Shown here: positions 30,139-39,676 of the stretch, in pieces
How the letters are laid out: the number at the start of each line of letters is the position of its first letter
Numbering within the stretch: position 1 is the stretch's first letter
Assembly (NCBI RefSeq): GCF_001431205.1
Contig: NZ_LGPC01000011.1
Span: 651,596-715,595 of the forward strand
Origin: Staphylococcus sp. NAM3COL9
Lineage (GTDB): Bacteria; Bacillota; Bacilli; Staphylococcales; Staphylococcaceae
Direction: 5' to 3'
DNA length: 64,000 nucleotides
Notes under the pieces: model-generated
What the model was told of the DNA's origin: nothing
What the model saw: the letters and a program-made list of their open reading frames with translations, nothing else
Database searches by the model: none
Translations under genes and position numbers: made by a program

Positions 30139-30540
30139 CTATAAGTTAATGATAGATTTAAGACTAGTTTGAATGCTAGTTGATTTTGATTCAATTTCTT
30201 CTTTGAAGAAATTTAAAAGGCTTTCCCGTTGCGCTTTTAAATCTTCATTGAAATGAATGATAACTGTACGTTCGTCATTTTGTGGTCTTTCTTTAATGAT
30301 CCACGCTTTTTCCACTAAATCATTATAAGTTCTTGTACGCTTATAAGATTTAATGTGTACAAAATCATCCATTTCCTTTAAAGTCATCGATCCTTCTTTC
30401 CAAAGCGTTAAAAGAATCAATATTTCTTCTTTCGACATCTTGTACTGCTTTTGAACTTTGTTAAAGATATCTTCGATGTCATTCAGCACCATTTCTAATC
30501 TTAAAACGCCATCAACATTATCAGTAAATGTCTTCCCCAT
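30139..30540 (-). CDS. rot: Rot-like SarA-family transcription regulator
   Basis: A 133-aa winged-helix protein of the SarA/MarR group. The core [39 protein letters not shown] and [16 protein letters not shown] closely follows S. aureus Rot (repressor of toxins), including the same length from ATG 30540. A TTG at 30555 is possible but overlaps the GGGGGA ribosome site. In S. aureus Rot represses secreted toxins and proteases. In this species the targets may differ, so only the family role is secure. Confidence 0.9.
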   Translation of the reverse strand: MGKTFTDNVDGVLRLEMVLNDIEDIFNKVQKQYKMSKEEILILLTLWKEGSMTLKEMDDFVHIKSYKRTRTYNDLVEKAWIIKERPQNDERTVIIHFNEDLKAQRESLLNFFKEEIESKSTSIQTSLKSIINL

Positions 30541-30688
30541 AGAATAATCCCCCAATCATAGTATAAAGTTAAACATGTAAAATTAATTTATCAAAAACAT
30601 CATTCTTAGTAAATAAATTCTTCACTGAAATAACATTTGAATTTTTAATAAAATTAACCTCATTTACAGTTTAAATTTAAACTATGAA

Positions 30689-31645
30689 TTATGCAATTAT
30701 ATGAGATATTTTATTTTGCATTTCTTTCAAAATAGCAGCTGATTTTTCTAATAATTCGCGCTCGTGGCTGTCTAGAGACATTTCAAAAACTTTCACAGCA
30801 CCTTCTTTATTTACTTGTGTTGGTACACCAATATAGACATCTTTTTGGTTATATTCACCTTCTAAATAACTTGAAATTGTTAATACAATATTTTGATTAT
30901 TTAAAATTGCTTTTGTAATGTGTAGTAATCCCATTGCAATACCATAATATGTTGAACCTTTTGCTTGTATTATATCGTAAGCTGCATCACGCGTATTTGT
31001 AAAAATCTCTTCAACTCTGTGTTGTTTTTCAGGGTCATCTTGTAATAGTTGATACAAAGACTGACCGGCTATATTAGCTTGAGACCATACCGCTAATTCT
31101 GAATCGCCGTGTTCACCGATGATTTGCCCATGCACGCTGTTTGGTGAAATGCCAAATTCTTTAGCTAATTCATATTTAAAACGTGCTGTATCTAAAATTG
31201 TACCAGACCCTATCACTTTTTCTTTCGATAAACCAGATACTTTGTATGTCACATATGTTAAGACATCTACCGGATTTGTAGCAATTAAGAAAATACCATT
31301 GAATCCTGATTTCATAACTTCAGAAACAATTCCTTTAAAAATTTTAGTGTTTTTTTCAATAAGATCTAAGCGTGTTTCACCTGGTTTTTGAGCTGCTCCA
31401 GCAGTAATAACAACTAAATCTGCATTTGTACATTCATTATATGTACCTGCTTTAATTTTCACTGGTAAATCACCGTATGGCGCGCCGTGATTTAAATCCA
31501 TGACGTCGCCCCTAACTTTTTCTTCGTCTAAATCAATAATTACTAATTCATCTGCAGCACTTTGTGCTACTAATGCAAAAGCATAACTTGAACCTACCGC
31601 CCCATCACCTATTAACACTACTTTATTATTTTTCACTTGTTTCAT
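30689..31645 (-). CDS. ldh: L-lactate dehydrogenase
   Basis: A 318-aa NAD-dependent enzyme reducing pyruvate to L-lactate. NAD loop [12 protein letters not shown] is at about residues 12-23, the active-site His is in [12 protein letters not shown] (about 178), and the substrate Arg is in the KPGETRLDL region. It is monocistronic, with a good promoter (TTGAAA-17-TACATT) and Rex operators at and above it, so expression should rise when NADH accumulates. It sits between rot and the hydrolase-like gene, where I do not recall ldh in S. aureus. Confidence 0.95.
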   Translation of the reverse strand: MKQVKNNKVVLIGDGAVGSSYAFALVAQSAADELVIIDLDEEKVRGDVMDLNHGAPYGDLPVKIKAGTYNECTNADLVVITAGAAQKPGETRLDLIEKNTKIFKGIVSEVMKSGFNGIFLIATNPVDVLTYVTYKVSGLSKEKVIGSGTILDTARFKYELAKEFGISPNSVHGQIIGEHGDSELAVWSQANIAGQSLYQLLQDDPEKQHRVEEIFTNTRDAAYDIIQAKGSTYYGIAMGLLHITKAILNNQNIVLTISSYLEGEYNQKDVYIGVPTQVNKEGAVKVFEMSLDSHERELLEKSAAILKEMQNKISHIIA

Positions 31646-31685
31646 TATATAATTCTCCTCACGTATTCAATCTTTAAGTCACATA

Positions 31686-31703
31686 TTGTGATTTATTTCA
31701 CAA
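31686..31703 (-). promoter_or_regulatory. Rex operator of ldh
   Basis: TTGTGATTTATTTCACAA (reverse complement TTGTGAAATAAATCACAA) is an almost perfect Rex site just downstream of the -10 (31708-31713) and -35 (31731-31736, 17-nt spacer). Confidence 0.88.
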
Positions 31704-31741
31704 TATAAATGTAACAGTATTTTACGAGTTTTTCAATAACT

Positions 31742-31759
31742 TTGTTATTTTTTTCACAA
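31742..31759 (-). promoter_or_regulatory. second, weaker Rex-like site upstream of ldh
   Basis: TTGTTATTTTTTTCACAA has one perfect half (TTCACAA) and one imperfect half. It is 56 bp upstream of the main operator and just above the -35. Confidence 0.5.
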
Positions 31760-31820
31760 ACGTTTTTAATAACATCCATAAGAATGATGTGCATACTCCA
31801 TATTCTCGATGATTTTTATA

Positions 31821-31864
31821 AAAAAAGACATCAGATAACATTTTATGTTTTCCGATGCTTTTCT
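31821..31864 (-). terminator. terminator after the lysophospholipase-like gene
   Basis: AAGCATC..AAAACAT / ATGTT-TC-GATG-CTT imperfect stem with a long T-run on the minus strand. Confidence 0.8.
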
Positions 31865-31894
31865 TACCCTATTTTAATATGGTGATGCTTTTAA

Positions 31895-32719
31895 TTAAGA
31901 TACTTCATGTTCATCATGAACAATAAAACCATTATTACTTGCACTATTATTTAAAAATGCCAAGATATATCTCATTACTTCATCTCTTTCAGGTTCATTA
32001 TGTACCTCATGATAAAGTCCTTTCCATGCTTTGAAATATAATTCATCCGTTTTCACTTTGTCTTTAATTAATTTCATTGTGGATACATCTGCAACTTGAT
32101 CTTCTAGACCATACATTAAAAGTAGTGGTAATGATTTAATATCAGTTAAATGTGTTACTGTTTCTTGCATAATTTCTATGATTTGTTTATACCAATGATA
32201 AGTAACTTTCTGCAACATCAGCTGGTCATTTTTTGTTTCTCCAATGACTTCTTCGTTTCGAGTTAAGTCTTCAACTGTGATTCCTACTTTAAATCTTGTA
32301 TCTTTAGCTACTTTACCTATATTTGAAATTATTTTATCTTTACGAGATTTATTACTCTTCTTAAATTCTAAAAGTGGAGATAAAAGCATCAAACCTTCAA
32401 TTGGTACTTCTACTTTTTCAAGTAAATTAAGAATAATTAAACCACCTAGACCGACGCCTAACACGTAAGTAGGTATTTTATATTCATTCGCTATTCTAAT
32501 CCACTCTAAAATATGTTCATGATATACATCAAAATTGTTGATTTGACCTTTGTTAGAACGTGACGTTTGTCCTTGTCCAGGTAAATCGCCCATAATAACA
32601 TGATATCCATTTCGGCGAAGCATCGTAATTACATATGCGTATCTTCCCGTATGTTCAAGCATGTTATGTGCAATTACAACGACACCTTTAGCTTCCTTTT
32701 CGGTTTCCCATTTCCACAT
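31895..32719 (-). CDS. Alpha/beta-hydrolase-fold protein, lysophospholipase-like, nucleophile replaced
   Basis: A 274-aa single-domain alpha/beta-hydrolase fold of the monoglyceride lipase/lysophospholipase group (AHNMLEHTGRYAYV, GDLPGQGQTSR). The catalytic Asp (YGLEDQVAD) and His (GLYHEVHNEPERDEV) are present. The nucleophile elbow, however, reads GVGLGG, so residue 90 is Gly (codon GGT) where Ser is expected. Activity by the usual mechanism is therefore doubtful. It lies between ldh and proline dehydrogenase, with its own terminator. The database name lysophospholipase should be treated as fold-level only. Confidence 0.85.
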   Translation of the reverse strand: MWKWETEKEAKGVVVIAHNMLEHTGRYAYVITMLRRNGYHVIMGDLPGQGQTSRSNKGQINNFDVYHEHILEWIRIANEYKIPTYVLGVGLGGLIILNLLEKVEVPIEGLMLLSPLLEFKKSNKSRKDKIISNIGKVAKDTRFKVGITVEDLTRNEEVIGETKNDQLMLQKVTYHWYKQIIEIMQETVTHLTDIKSLPLLLMYGLEDQVADVSTMKLIKDKVKTDELYFKAWKGLYHEVHNEPERDEVMRYILAFLNNSASNNGFIVHDEHEVS

Positions 32720-32903
32720 AATACATACTTCCCCTTTTCGTTAAATTTCATTATATATATTATATCAAAATACGAGGTGCTTTTTCCATTTTAAAGATAA
32801 CCAAGGATGTGAAAAACTCAATTTGTTTTAAAAATTAAACGCATCTTATAATCAACACTTCTCCATATGTGTATTAAATAAAACAAGGTGTAATATATGC
32901 CAT

Positions 32904-32917
32904 TGTAAACGTTTTCA
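32904..32917 (+). promoter_or_regulatory. cre site at the putA promoter
   Basis: TGTAAACGTTTTCA is a perfect match to the cre consensus. It overlaps the likely -35 (TTTTCA, 32912-32917; 18-nt spacer; -10 TACACT 32936-32941), the classic place for CcpA repression. Confidence 0.8.
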
Positions 32918-32983
32918 TTCCTTTTAGATTCATGCTACACTTATCTTGAAAGATCAGCTGTAAGCAGAATGGGAGGAATTAAT

Positions 32984-33985
32984 ATGCCAATTGTGAAAAA
33001 ATTTTTTATCGGGTTATCTAACAATCCTTTTTTAAATAAGACTGCAAAGGAAATCGGTCCAATGCTCGGTGCTAATAAAGTGGTTGCCGGCAATACAATC
33101 AAAGCCTTGTTAGACACAATTGAACGTCTAAACAGCAAGGGAATTACAGTTACTGTAGATTGCCTTGGAGAATTTGTTGTAACTGAAGGTGAAGCAATTC
33201 AATCAAAAGATCAAATATTAGAAGTGATGTACGCTATTTACAATCATAGCTTAGATGGTCACATGTCTATTAAATTAAGCCAATTAGGCTCTGAATTTGA
33301 TTTAGATCTTGCTTATCGCAATCTCCGTGAAATATTATTAAAAGCTAATGAGTTTAATAATATGCATATTAATATCGATACTGAAAAGTATGATAGTTTA
33401 TTTGACATTACGCAAGTATTAGATCGTTTAAAAGGCGAATTCAAAAATGTAGGTACAGTAATTCAAGGTTATTTATATGAAGCTGATACACTTGTAGAAA
33501 AATATCCAGAATTACGATTGCGTATGGTTAAAGGCGCATATAAAGAAATTGATACAATAGCTTATCAAACTAAAGAAGACATTGACGAAAATTACATACG
33601 TTTAATTGAAAAAAGATTATTAAACGCTAAAAATGTAACTTCAATTGCTACCCATGATGATAAAGTTATTACACATATAAAACAATTTATTAAAGACAAT
33701 AATATTGAAAAAGATCAGTACGAATTTCAAATGTTATATGGTTTCCGTACTGATTTAGCAGAAATAATAGCTGGTGAAGGTAACAATTTCTGTATTTATG
33801 TACCATATGGTGATGATTGGTTTAGTTACTTTATGAGACGACTAGCTGAACGACCTCAGAATTTAAATTTAATGTTTAAAGAATTAATGAAACCAGAAGT
33901 AATGAAAAAAGTGGGTATCGTTACAGGTGTAGTTGCAGCCTTTGGAGCATCAAGTACCTTAGTATATCGTCTTTTCAAAAAATAA
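32984..33985 (+). CDS. putA: Proline dehydrogenase
   Basis: A 333-aa monofunctional FAD enzyme oxidising proline to pyrroline-5-carboxylate. The beta/alpha-barrel core motifs KGAYKEIDTIAY and the C-terminal YVPYGDDWFSYFMRRLAERPQN bind FAD and substrate. A terminal hydrophobic segment (about residues 311-327) could tether it to the membrane. ATG 32984 has GGGAGG 7 nt upstream, preferred to a GTG-type extension. A perfect cre upstream predicts glucose repression. Confidence 0.94.
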   Translation: MPIVKKFFIGLSNNPFLNKTAKEIGPMLGANKVVAGNTIKALLDTIERLNSKGITVTVDCLGEFVVTEGEAIQSKDQILEVMYAIYNHSLDGHMSIKLSQLGSEFDLDLAYRNLREILLKANEFNNMHINIDTEKYDSLFDITQVLDRLKGEFKNVGTVIQGYLYEADTLVEKYPELRLRMVKGAYKEIDTIAYQTKEDIDENYIRLIEKRLLNAKNVTSIATHDDKVITHIKQFIKDNNIEKDQYEFQMLYGFRTDLAEIIAGEGNNFCIYVPYGDDWFSYFMRRLAERPQNLNLMFKELMKPEVMKKVGIVTGVVAAFGASSTLVYRLFKK

Positions 33986-33994
33986 TTTTAATAC

Positions 33995-34040
33995 AAAAAA
34001 GAATTGGACTTAACGAAATCGTTATTGTCCAATTCTTTTA
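33995..34040 (+). terminator. terminator after putA
   Basis: A long stem AAAAGAATTGGAC..TAACG / CGTTA..GTCCAATTCTTTT with A- and T-runs on both sides, so it may also act on the ribH message from the other strand. Confidence 0.88.
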
Positions 34041-34095
34041 ATTTAGTAGAAACTTCTAAATCCCTTTTAAATGGTTGGTTATCAGTTTTGTTCTA

Positions 34096-34554
34096 TTATA
34101 TTTCTTTCAATAAATTAGCCATTTCTATTGCACTAATTGCTGCATCTGAACCTTTATTTCCTGCTTTTGTACCCGCACGTTCTACTGCTTGTTCAATATT
34201 TTCAGTTGTTACAACACCGAAGATAACTGGTGTATCAGCAACATCGTTTGCCTTAGAAACACCTTTCGCCACTTCATTACAAACATAATCATAATGAGAA
34301 GTAGATCCTCTTATTACACAACCTAAAGTAATTACAGCATCATATTCACCTTTTTGAGCTAATTTTTTTGCTACTAATGGAATTTCAAACGCACCTGGTA
34401 CATATGCTACATCAATGTTTTCCTTCTGCACTTCATGTCGTACTAAAGTATCTTTAGCACCATCTAATAAACGACTTGTAATAAAATCATTAAACCTACT
34501 TACCACAACTGCTACTTTTAAATCTGAACCTATTAATTTACCTTCAAAATTCAT
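34096..34554 (-). CDS. ribH: 6,7-dimethyl-8-ribityllumazine synthase
   Basis: A 152-aa subunit of the icosahedral lumazine synthase, which condenses the ribAB and ribD products. Motifs [25 protein letters not shown] and the substrate stretch [15 protein letters not shown] are plain. It is the last gene of the ribD-E-BA-H operon, 12 nt after ribBA. ATG 34554 has AGGAGG upstream. Confidence 0.96.
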   Translation of the reverse strand: MNFEGKLIGSDLKVAVVVSRFNDFITSRLLDGAKDTLVRHEVQKENIDVAYVPGAFEIPLVAKKLAQKGEYDAVITLGCVIRGSTSHYDYVCNEVAKGVSKANDVADTPVIFGVVTTENIEQAVERAGTKAGNKGSDAAISAIEMANLLKEI

Positions 34555-34566
34555 CTTATTGACCTC

Positions 34567-35748
34567 CTATATTAAATGACCCATTTTTTCCTTTTTTGTA
34601 TCCATATAATCTTGATTAAATTTATTTGTTGGAACTACTAGCTCAATTCTTTTAGCAATATTCACACCATAAGTTTCTAAACTTTCGAATTTTTTGGGAT
34701 TATTGCTTAACAAATTCACGCTTTCAATACCAAAATATTTCAAAATTTTCGCGGCATCTTTATAATCTCTCAAATCTTCTTCGAAACCTAAAGCAATATT
34801 AGCTGTCACAGTATCATAACCTTGTTCAATTAGTTCATATGCTTTCAACTTATTAATTAAACCAATACCTCTACCTTCTTGAGGTAAATATAAAATGATA
34901 CCCCCATGTTCACTTATATATTTCATAGAAGCTTCAAGTTGTTCTCCACAGTCACATCTTTGACTATGAAAAATGTCGCCCGTCAGACAAGAAGAATGAA
35001 TACGCACGTTTTCAGTTTTCTTTATGTCTCCATTTACAATCGCCACAAGTTCTTCGCCACTTGTCTGTGAAGTAAAACCATACATATCAAACTTACCATG
35101 TTTAGTAGGCAATTTCACTTTTGCTTTTGCTTCTAACTTAGATGTTAATGATTTTCTATATGTTTCTAAATCTTCAATTGAAATCATTACAAGCTCATGT
35201 TCTTCCTTAAAGGCTTCTAATTCTTCACCTTTAGCCATAGAACCATCTTCATTCATAATTTCACAAATTAATGCTGCTGGCTTAGCACCTGTTAATTTTG
35301 CTAAATCTACAGATGCTTCTGTATGACCACGTCTTTCTAACACACCATTATCTTGTGCAATTAATGGAAATAAGTGACCTGGTTTATTAAAATCACTAGC
35401 TGTGGCATTTTCCTCTATTAACGCTTTTGCTGTCATTGTTCTTTCTCCGGCACTGATACCGGTCGTCGTATTAATATGATCGACACTCACAGTGAACTCT
35501 GTACCATAGATATCAGAGTTATGATCGACCATGGGCTTGAGTTCTAATTTTCTTGCTATATCTTTGCTAATTGGTGCACAAATGAGTCCTCTAGCATATT
35601 TCGCCATGAAATTAACGGTATTTTCTTGCATCCATTCTGTCACAGCTACTAGGTCGCCTTCGTTCTCTCTGTTTTCGTCATCAACGACAACAATACTTTT
35701 ACCTTTTTTAAGTTCCACAAGCGCTGTATCTATATTATCTAATTTCAT
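34567..35748 (-). CDS. ribBA: Bifunctional DHBP synthase / GTP cyclohydrolase II
   Basis: A 393-aa fusion that makes both riboflavin precursors. The N-terminal RibB domain (about residues 1-200) has DDENRENEGDL and the HTEASVDL motif. The C-terminal GTP cyclohydrolase II has the zinc site SSCLTGDIFHSQRCDCGEQL (cysteines of C-x10-C-x-C) and LPQEGRGIGLINK. ATG 35748, with AGGAGGGG before it, gives the usual length; the longer frame overlaps ribE. The ribE stop lies just within this start region, so the genes are coupled. Confidence 0.96.
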   Translation of the reverse strand: MKLDNIDTALVELKKGKSIVVVDDENRENEGDLVAVTEWMQENTVNFMAKYARGLICAPISKDIARKLELKPMVDHNSDIYGTEFTVSVDHINTTTGISAGERTMTAKALIEENATASDFNKPGHLFPLIAQDNGVLERRGHTEASVDLAKLTGAKPAALICEIMNEDGSMAKGEELEAFKEEHELVMISIEDLETYRKSLTSKLEAKAKVKLPTKHGKFDMYGFTSQTSGEELVAIVNGDIKKTENVRIHSSCLTGDIFHSQRCDCGEQLEASMKYISEHGGIILYLPQEGRGIGLINKLKAYELIEQGYDTVTANIALGFEEDLRDYKDAAKILKYFGIESVNLLSNNPKKFESLETYGVNIAKRIELVVPTNKFNQDYMDTKKEKMGHLI

Positions 35749-35758
35749 ATTACCCCTC

Positions 35759-36400
35759 CTAAAATCCAAATGCTCTAAGCTTTTCAGTGCTTAACCCTGA
35801 TTCATTATTACTGACAATTCTCTCTACATATTTGAATAGCATATCAGTTTCAATATGGACCGGATCGCCTACACGTTTTTGATTTAAAATAGTGGATCTT
35901 CGTGTTTCAGGAATGAGATGGATGTCGAATTCAGTATCTTTTAATTGAAAAATAGTTAAACTCACGCCATCTACAGTTATGGAACCTTGCGGCACCATTT
36001 GTTTAATGAGTGTAGTATTCGGTTTTATTGTTATAATTTTAGAATTATCTGATGCTTGAACACGTGTAATCTTAGCTACTTCATCTACGTGTCCTAGCAC
36101 AAAGTGACCTCCAAAACGACCTTGACCACTCATCGCCCTTTCTAAATTCACTTCTGCAGATTGGTTTAAATGGTTTAAATGGTTTAGATAAGTTTTGTTT
36201 TCTGTGCCTTTAATCACTTGTACAGAAAACGAATGCTTATTAAAATCAACTACAGTTAAACATGCGCCATTCACACTTATAGAATCTCCTATATGCATGT
36301 CTGATAAGATGGTCTCGCAATCAATCGTTAAGTTAACTACAGATTGTTGTGTCGTTATTTTTTTAATCGTGCCTATTTCTTCAACAATACCGGTAAACAT
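35759..36400 (-). CDS. ribE: Riboflavin synthase alpha chain
   Basis: A 213-aa enzyme with two homologous barrel halves, dismutating two lumazines to riboflavin. MFTGIVEEIG at the start and the SVNGACLTV / TVDGVSLTI repeats mark the halves. Between them (about residues 71-76) the sequence LNHLNHLN arises from a 9-bp tandem duplication. It is encoded within the riboflavin operon, 6 nt after ribD. Confidence 0.96.
   Translation of the reverse strand: MFTGIVEEIGTIKKITTQQSVVNLTIDCETILSDMHIGDSISVNGACLTVVDFNKHSFSVQVIKGTENKTYLNHLNHLNQSAEVNLERAMSGQGRFGGHFVLGHVDEVAKITRVQASDNSKIITIKPNTTLIKQMVPQGSITVDGVSLTIFQLKDTEFDIHLIPETRRSTILNQKRVGDPVHIETDMLFKYVERIVSNNESGLSTEKLRAFGF
36166..36190 (-). repeat. 9-bp tandem repeat inside ribE
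   Basis: The unit GGTTTAAAT occurs almost three times in a row on the plus strand, giving the peptide LNHLNHLN. Multiples of three keep the frame. Slippage here would change the inter-domain linker length only. Confidence 0.7.
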
Positions 36401-36406
36401 GATTAT

Positions 36407-37450
36407 TCACTTCTTTCGCAACTCTAATTTAATGTTTTGCTCAAGCATTTGAGAATTAACAATTTCGAATTGTGGTATTTCTGATAATCCAAAAATGTTT
36501 TTAGTTTGATAAAATTGATAATTACCAGAACCACCTATAATTTTCGGGGCATAATATAAGATAAGTTCATTCGTATATTGAGATTGTAGAAATGCTGAAG
36601 ATACGGTTGGACCTGCTTCTACTAACAATTTCCCAATTCCCTTTTGATATAAATCTGTTAAAATATTTTCAATTGAACAATCAGTTAAAATAATAATTTC
36701 TACTTGTTCAATATCTGTTTTTAAGTTTTCATTTTGTGTATAAATCCATATAGGTGTATTAGCATTTTTAAACATGTCTAATTCAAAATCAATTTGGCCT
36801 GATTGCGATAAAATTACTTTTATTGGATGCTTACCTTCCTCAATTCGTGTTGTATATTGAGGGTTATCTGCATCTAATGTGCCTCTGCCTGTAAGTACAG
36901 CATCATGCGTATGACGCAGGTTGAATACATCATGTTTGACGGCTTTATTCGTTATCCATTTGCTTTCACCTTTATCAGTAGCCTGTTTACCATCTAGACT
37001 ACAAGCTACTTTAACTGTCACTTCAGGTACCTCTTTACTTTTGCTTATAAAGAAGTCTTTATACAAGTGCTCTGCTTCTGCATTATGACGAAATTCAACT
37101 TCTATTCCTGCTTGTTGTAATATTTCATCACCGTTAGATGGTAAAGTCTTATCTTTTACAGCATATATAACTTTCTTTATGCCAAAGTCGATAATTTTAT
37201 TCACACAAGGTGGAGTTGAACCAAAGTGTGTACATGGTTCTAATGAAATGAATATAGTACCATTTTCAGCTTCATCTTGCGCCATATCTAACGCTTGTAC
37301 TTCAGCATGTTTATCGCCTTTTTTTAAGTGTGCACCCATACCTACGATTCGTCCGTCTTTAACAACTACGGCGCCTACAGGTGGGTTTACACCCGTTTGA
37401 CCACTTACCATTTTTGCTAATTGGATTGCATAATTTAAATATTGACTCAC
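36407..37450 (-). CDS. ribD: Bifunctional riboflavin deaminase/reductase
   Basis: A 347-aa enzyme. The N-terminal cytidine-deaminase-like domain has the zinc motif KHAEVQAL ... EPCTHFGSTPPC (about residues 49-83). The C-terminal NADPH-dependent reductase domain (about 150-347) carries TGRGTLDADNP and LLVEAGP. The chosen start is GTG 37450, with GAGGTG before it; the longer frame runs into the riboswitch terminator. It is the first gene of the operon. Confidence 0.95.
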   Translation of the reverse strand: MSQYLNYAIQLAKMVSGQTGVNPPVGAVVVKDGRIVGMGAHLKKGDKHAEVQALDMAQDEAENGTIFISLEPCTHFGSTPPCVNKIIDFGIKKVIYAVKDKTLPSNGDEILQQAGIEVEFRHNAEAEHLYKDFFISKSKEVPEVTVKVACSLDGKQATDKGESKWITNKAVKHDVFNLRHTHDAVLTGRGTLDADNPQYTTRIEEGKHPIKVILSQSGQIDFELDMFKNANTPIWIYTQNENLKTDIEQVEIIILTDCSIENILTDLYQKGIGKLLVEAGPTVSSAFLQSQYTNELILYYAPKIIGGSGNYQFYQTKNIFGLSEIPQFEIVNSQMLEQNIKLELRKK

Positions 37451-37468
37451 GTTATCACCTCTAAATAA

Positions 37469-37503
37469 TAAAAAAACACCTGAAATAAAATATTTCAGGT
37501 GTG
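37469..37503 (-). terminator. FMN riboswitch terminator
   Basis: ACACCTGAAAT / ATTTCAGGTGT stem with seven T, located between the FMN aptamer and ribD. This is the expected expression platform: FMN binding favours this hairpin. Confidence 0.88.
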
Positions 37504-37609
37504 GGATATATTGATATAACATCATTAGCTTCAAGTTAAATACACTTATCTATTTTCAAACATAAGTGTATGCCAAATAAACACTTAAAAAGTGTCATTT
37601 TTGTTATAC

Positions 37610-37745
37610 TTCATTCTTTCTCCCATCCAGACTTTACTGTCGGCTCTAGAATCTCACTAGATCAGCCACATTTGAACAATCAAATGCAGGTCGCAGGCTT
37701 TGTTTACTGCCGGTTGGGAATTTCACCCTGCCCCGAAAGAATATC
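37610..37745 (-). promoter_or_regulatory. FMN riboswitch (RFN element)
   Basis: On the minus strand the aptamer shows the conserved RFN blocks: TTCGGGGCAGGGTGAAATTC, CCGGCAGTAA, AGCCTGCGACC, GAGCCGACAGT and GTCTGGATGGGAG. Placement 160 nt before ribD and the terminator in between support transcriptional control by FMN. Confidence 0.96.
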
Positions 37746-37749
37746 TATG

Positions 37750-38030
37750 AAATTGTAATTAATGATTGAGTCAAGTAACTATTACTAAGTTACAACAATA
37801 TCGTACTACATTTTAAACAGAATGACAATTCATATTATCTAAGTCGGCTTTATTTTCAACGCATTATTATTATTAAAATGCTTTAAATACTAATAGGAAA
37901 AGCTTTTTACTTAAATTAATGAATATAAAATTAATTTGTATTATGACTTTTTTAACCTTTATATTATAGTTATCATTTTAAAAAAATTAAAATCTTCAAA
38001 AATATACAGTTAATGATTTCATTTTTACAA
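37750..38030. other. riboflavin promoter region
   Basis: About 280 AT-rich bases upstream of the riboswitch and downstream of the flavoprotein gene. The riboflavin promoter must lie here. I see no other structure or open frame. Confidence 0.5.
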
Positions 38031-39500
38031 TTACTTATCAGCTAACAATTGATTTACTACGCTTACTGCTTGTTTAACTATCATTGCTACACCATTTCTA
38101 GACTGATTGATTCCATTTGTTAACTGACCTAATGCGTACATATGTTTAAGCGTTCCATAGCGGGGGCTTATAATTTGATTTGTTTCAGCAATAATTTGAA
38201 TACCACCAAGCGGATGTGCTTGTACAACCTGTCTATTTTCAAGGTTCAAAACCAATTGATCATCACTATCAAGATCTGAAAGTTGCGTTTTTGAACCAGT
38301 TGCGTTGATTACGACATCAAATTTATGGATTGCCCCTGTTTCATTTTTATATTTGAAATAAAATTGACTTGCTTCATATTGAACATCCTCTAGACCACTT
38401 TTAATTTCAATAGTCCCATTTTTTATATGCTCTATAATTAATTTAGCAGTACGTGGAGGCATCGGGTTAGAATTATCCTTTAATATAGATTGGTAATCTT
38501 TTAAAAATCGTTTTTGATCTTCTCTACTGAAACTATTCCATATCCAATTTAAATTTTCTTTTACTAATTCAAGTATACTTTGGAATGCTCCTATTTCAGT
38601 TTCGTGTTCTAAATCATATGTTAAATCCTTCACCGGATCATTTTGTCTACGGTGCACTAATTTTTTAATTGCAATATCATAATATGCACAATCTTTCATA
38701 AATAAGTTTAGTGCTTTTTCCAAAGGTACATTTCCGAAATTTTCGTTCTTTATTGTATTGAAATTTTCAGGTGTTAAGTATTTAAATTCAATGTCAGGCA
38801 TTTCACCTCTTACACTTGGTAATTGACCTTTGCGACTTGTTATAGTAATCGGTAATTTAGGATGATGTGCAGTAACATAACGAATCACATCTAAAGATGC
38901 TAAACCTGTGCCAATGATGGCTATTCTGTCAGTATCATTCACATCGTCTAACGTATTATAAGTTGGATATGGTGTATGAATATATCCCTTATTTCCTTTC
39001 AAATGATACGGATCATGGTATGACAGTGTACCAATCGTTAAAAATACGGCATCATACTTTTGACAATTTGACATGTCTTTCGACGTACAAACATAATATT
39101 TAACATCCGTTTGACCTACATCAGCCTCAATAAAAACTTCTGACACTTCTTCTTTAATCATCTGGACACTTTCAAATTGATGGTTATATTTTTCTAAAAA
39201 AGCTTTCATATAATGTCCAAATATAAATCTTGGTAAATACTCCGGATTAGAAAACTTAAATATCGATTGTGATTTATACCATTCATAAAACTCGCCTTGA
39301 TTTTCTAAGTTTAAAGACATTTGTTTGGCAGGCATATTAATTAACAATTGATCACTGTCATTTTGAAAAGGTACACCTTTCCCCATATTTTTAGGATTAT
39401 CGTACACGTCTATATTCATCGTTGCAAAATTATCATGTTTCACTAATTCCTTTAGCAAGCTTACACCCGCTGTTCCCATTCCTATGATAGCTATTCGCAT
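38031..39500 (-). CDS. FAD/NAD(P)-binding oxidoreductase of unknown substrate
   Basis: A 489-aa protein of the FAD-NAD(P)-binding family (large flavoproteins of the PF13454 type). The first nucleotide loop is IIGMGTAGVSLLKEL (about residues 4-18), the second IIGTGLASLDVI (about 195), and a C-terminal ...QLTNGINQSRNGVA closes the FAD site. Substrate and pathway are not known. ATG 39500 is 8 nt after AAGGA; the alternative ATG at 39509 overlaps that site. It is divergent from the lipoprotein gene at 39677. Confidence 0.82.
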   Translation of the reverse strand: MRIAIIGMGTAGVSLLKELVKHDNFATMNIDVYDNPKNMGKGVPFQNDSDQLLINMPAKQMSLNLENQGEFYEWYKSQSIFKFSNPEYLPRFIFGHYMKAFLEKYNHQFESVQMIKEEVSEVFIEADVGQTDVKYYVCTSKDMSNCQKYDAVFLTIGTLSYHDPYHLKGNKGYIHTPYPTYNTLDDVNDTDRIAIIGTGLASLDVIRYVTAHHPKLPITITSRKGQLPSVRGEMPDIEFKYLTPENFNTIKNENFGNVPLEKALNLFMKDCAYYDIAIKKLVHRRQNDPVKDLTYDLEHETEIGAFQSILELVKENLNWIWNSFSREDQKRFLKDYQSILKDNSNPMPPRTAKLIIEHIKNGTIEIKSGLEDVQYEASQFYFKYKNETGAIHKFDVVINATGSKTQLSDLDSDDQLVLNLENRQVVQAHPLGGIQIIAETNQIISPRYGTLKHMYALGQLTNGINQSRNGVAMIVKQAVSVVNQLLADK

Positions 39501-39676
39501 TGTACACATCCTTATTAAAATTATTTATATTCATTATAGCAATGATTAACCTTATATTACATGCTAATGTATTCAATAACTGTACAATTTAATGTTGTTA
39601 TAATATTTTGATAAATATGTTAATATTAATATATTGAAAAAATATTATTTCTGTAATTATTTTAAGGAGCTAGACA

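Noticed and set aside
34004-34288. 94-codon plus-strand open frame after putA
   Set aside because: It begins inside the putA terminator and is antisense to ribH.
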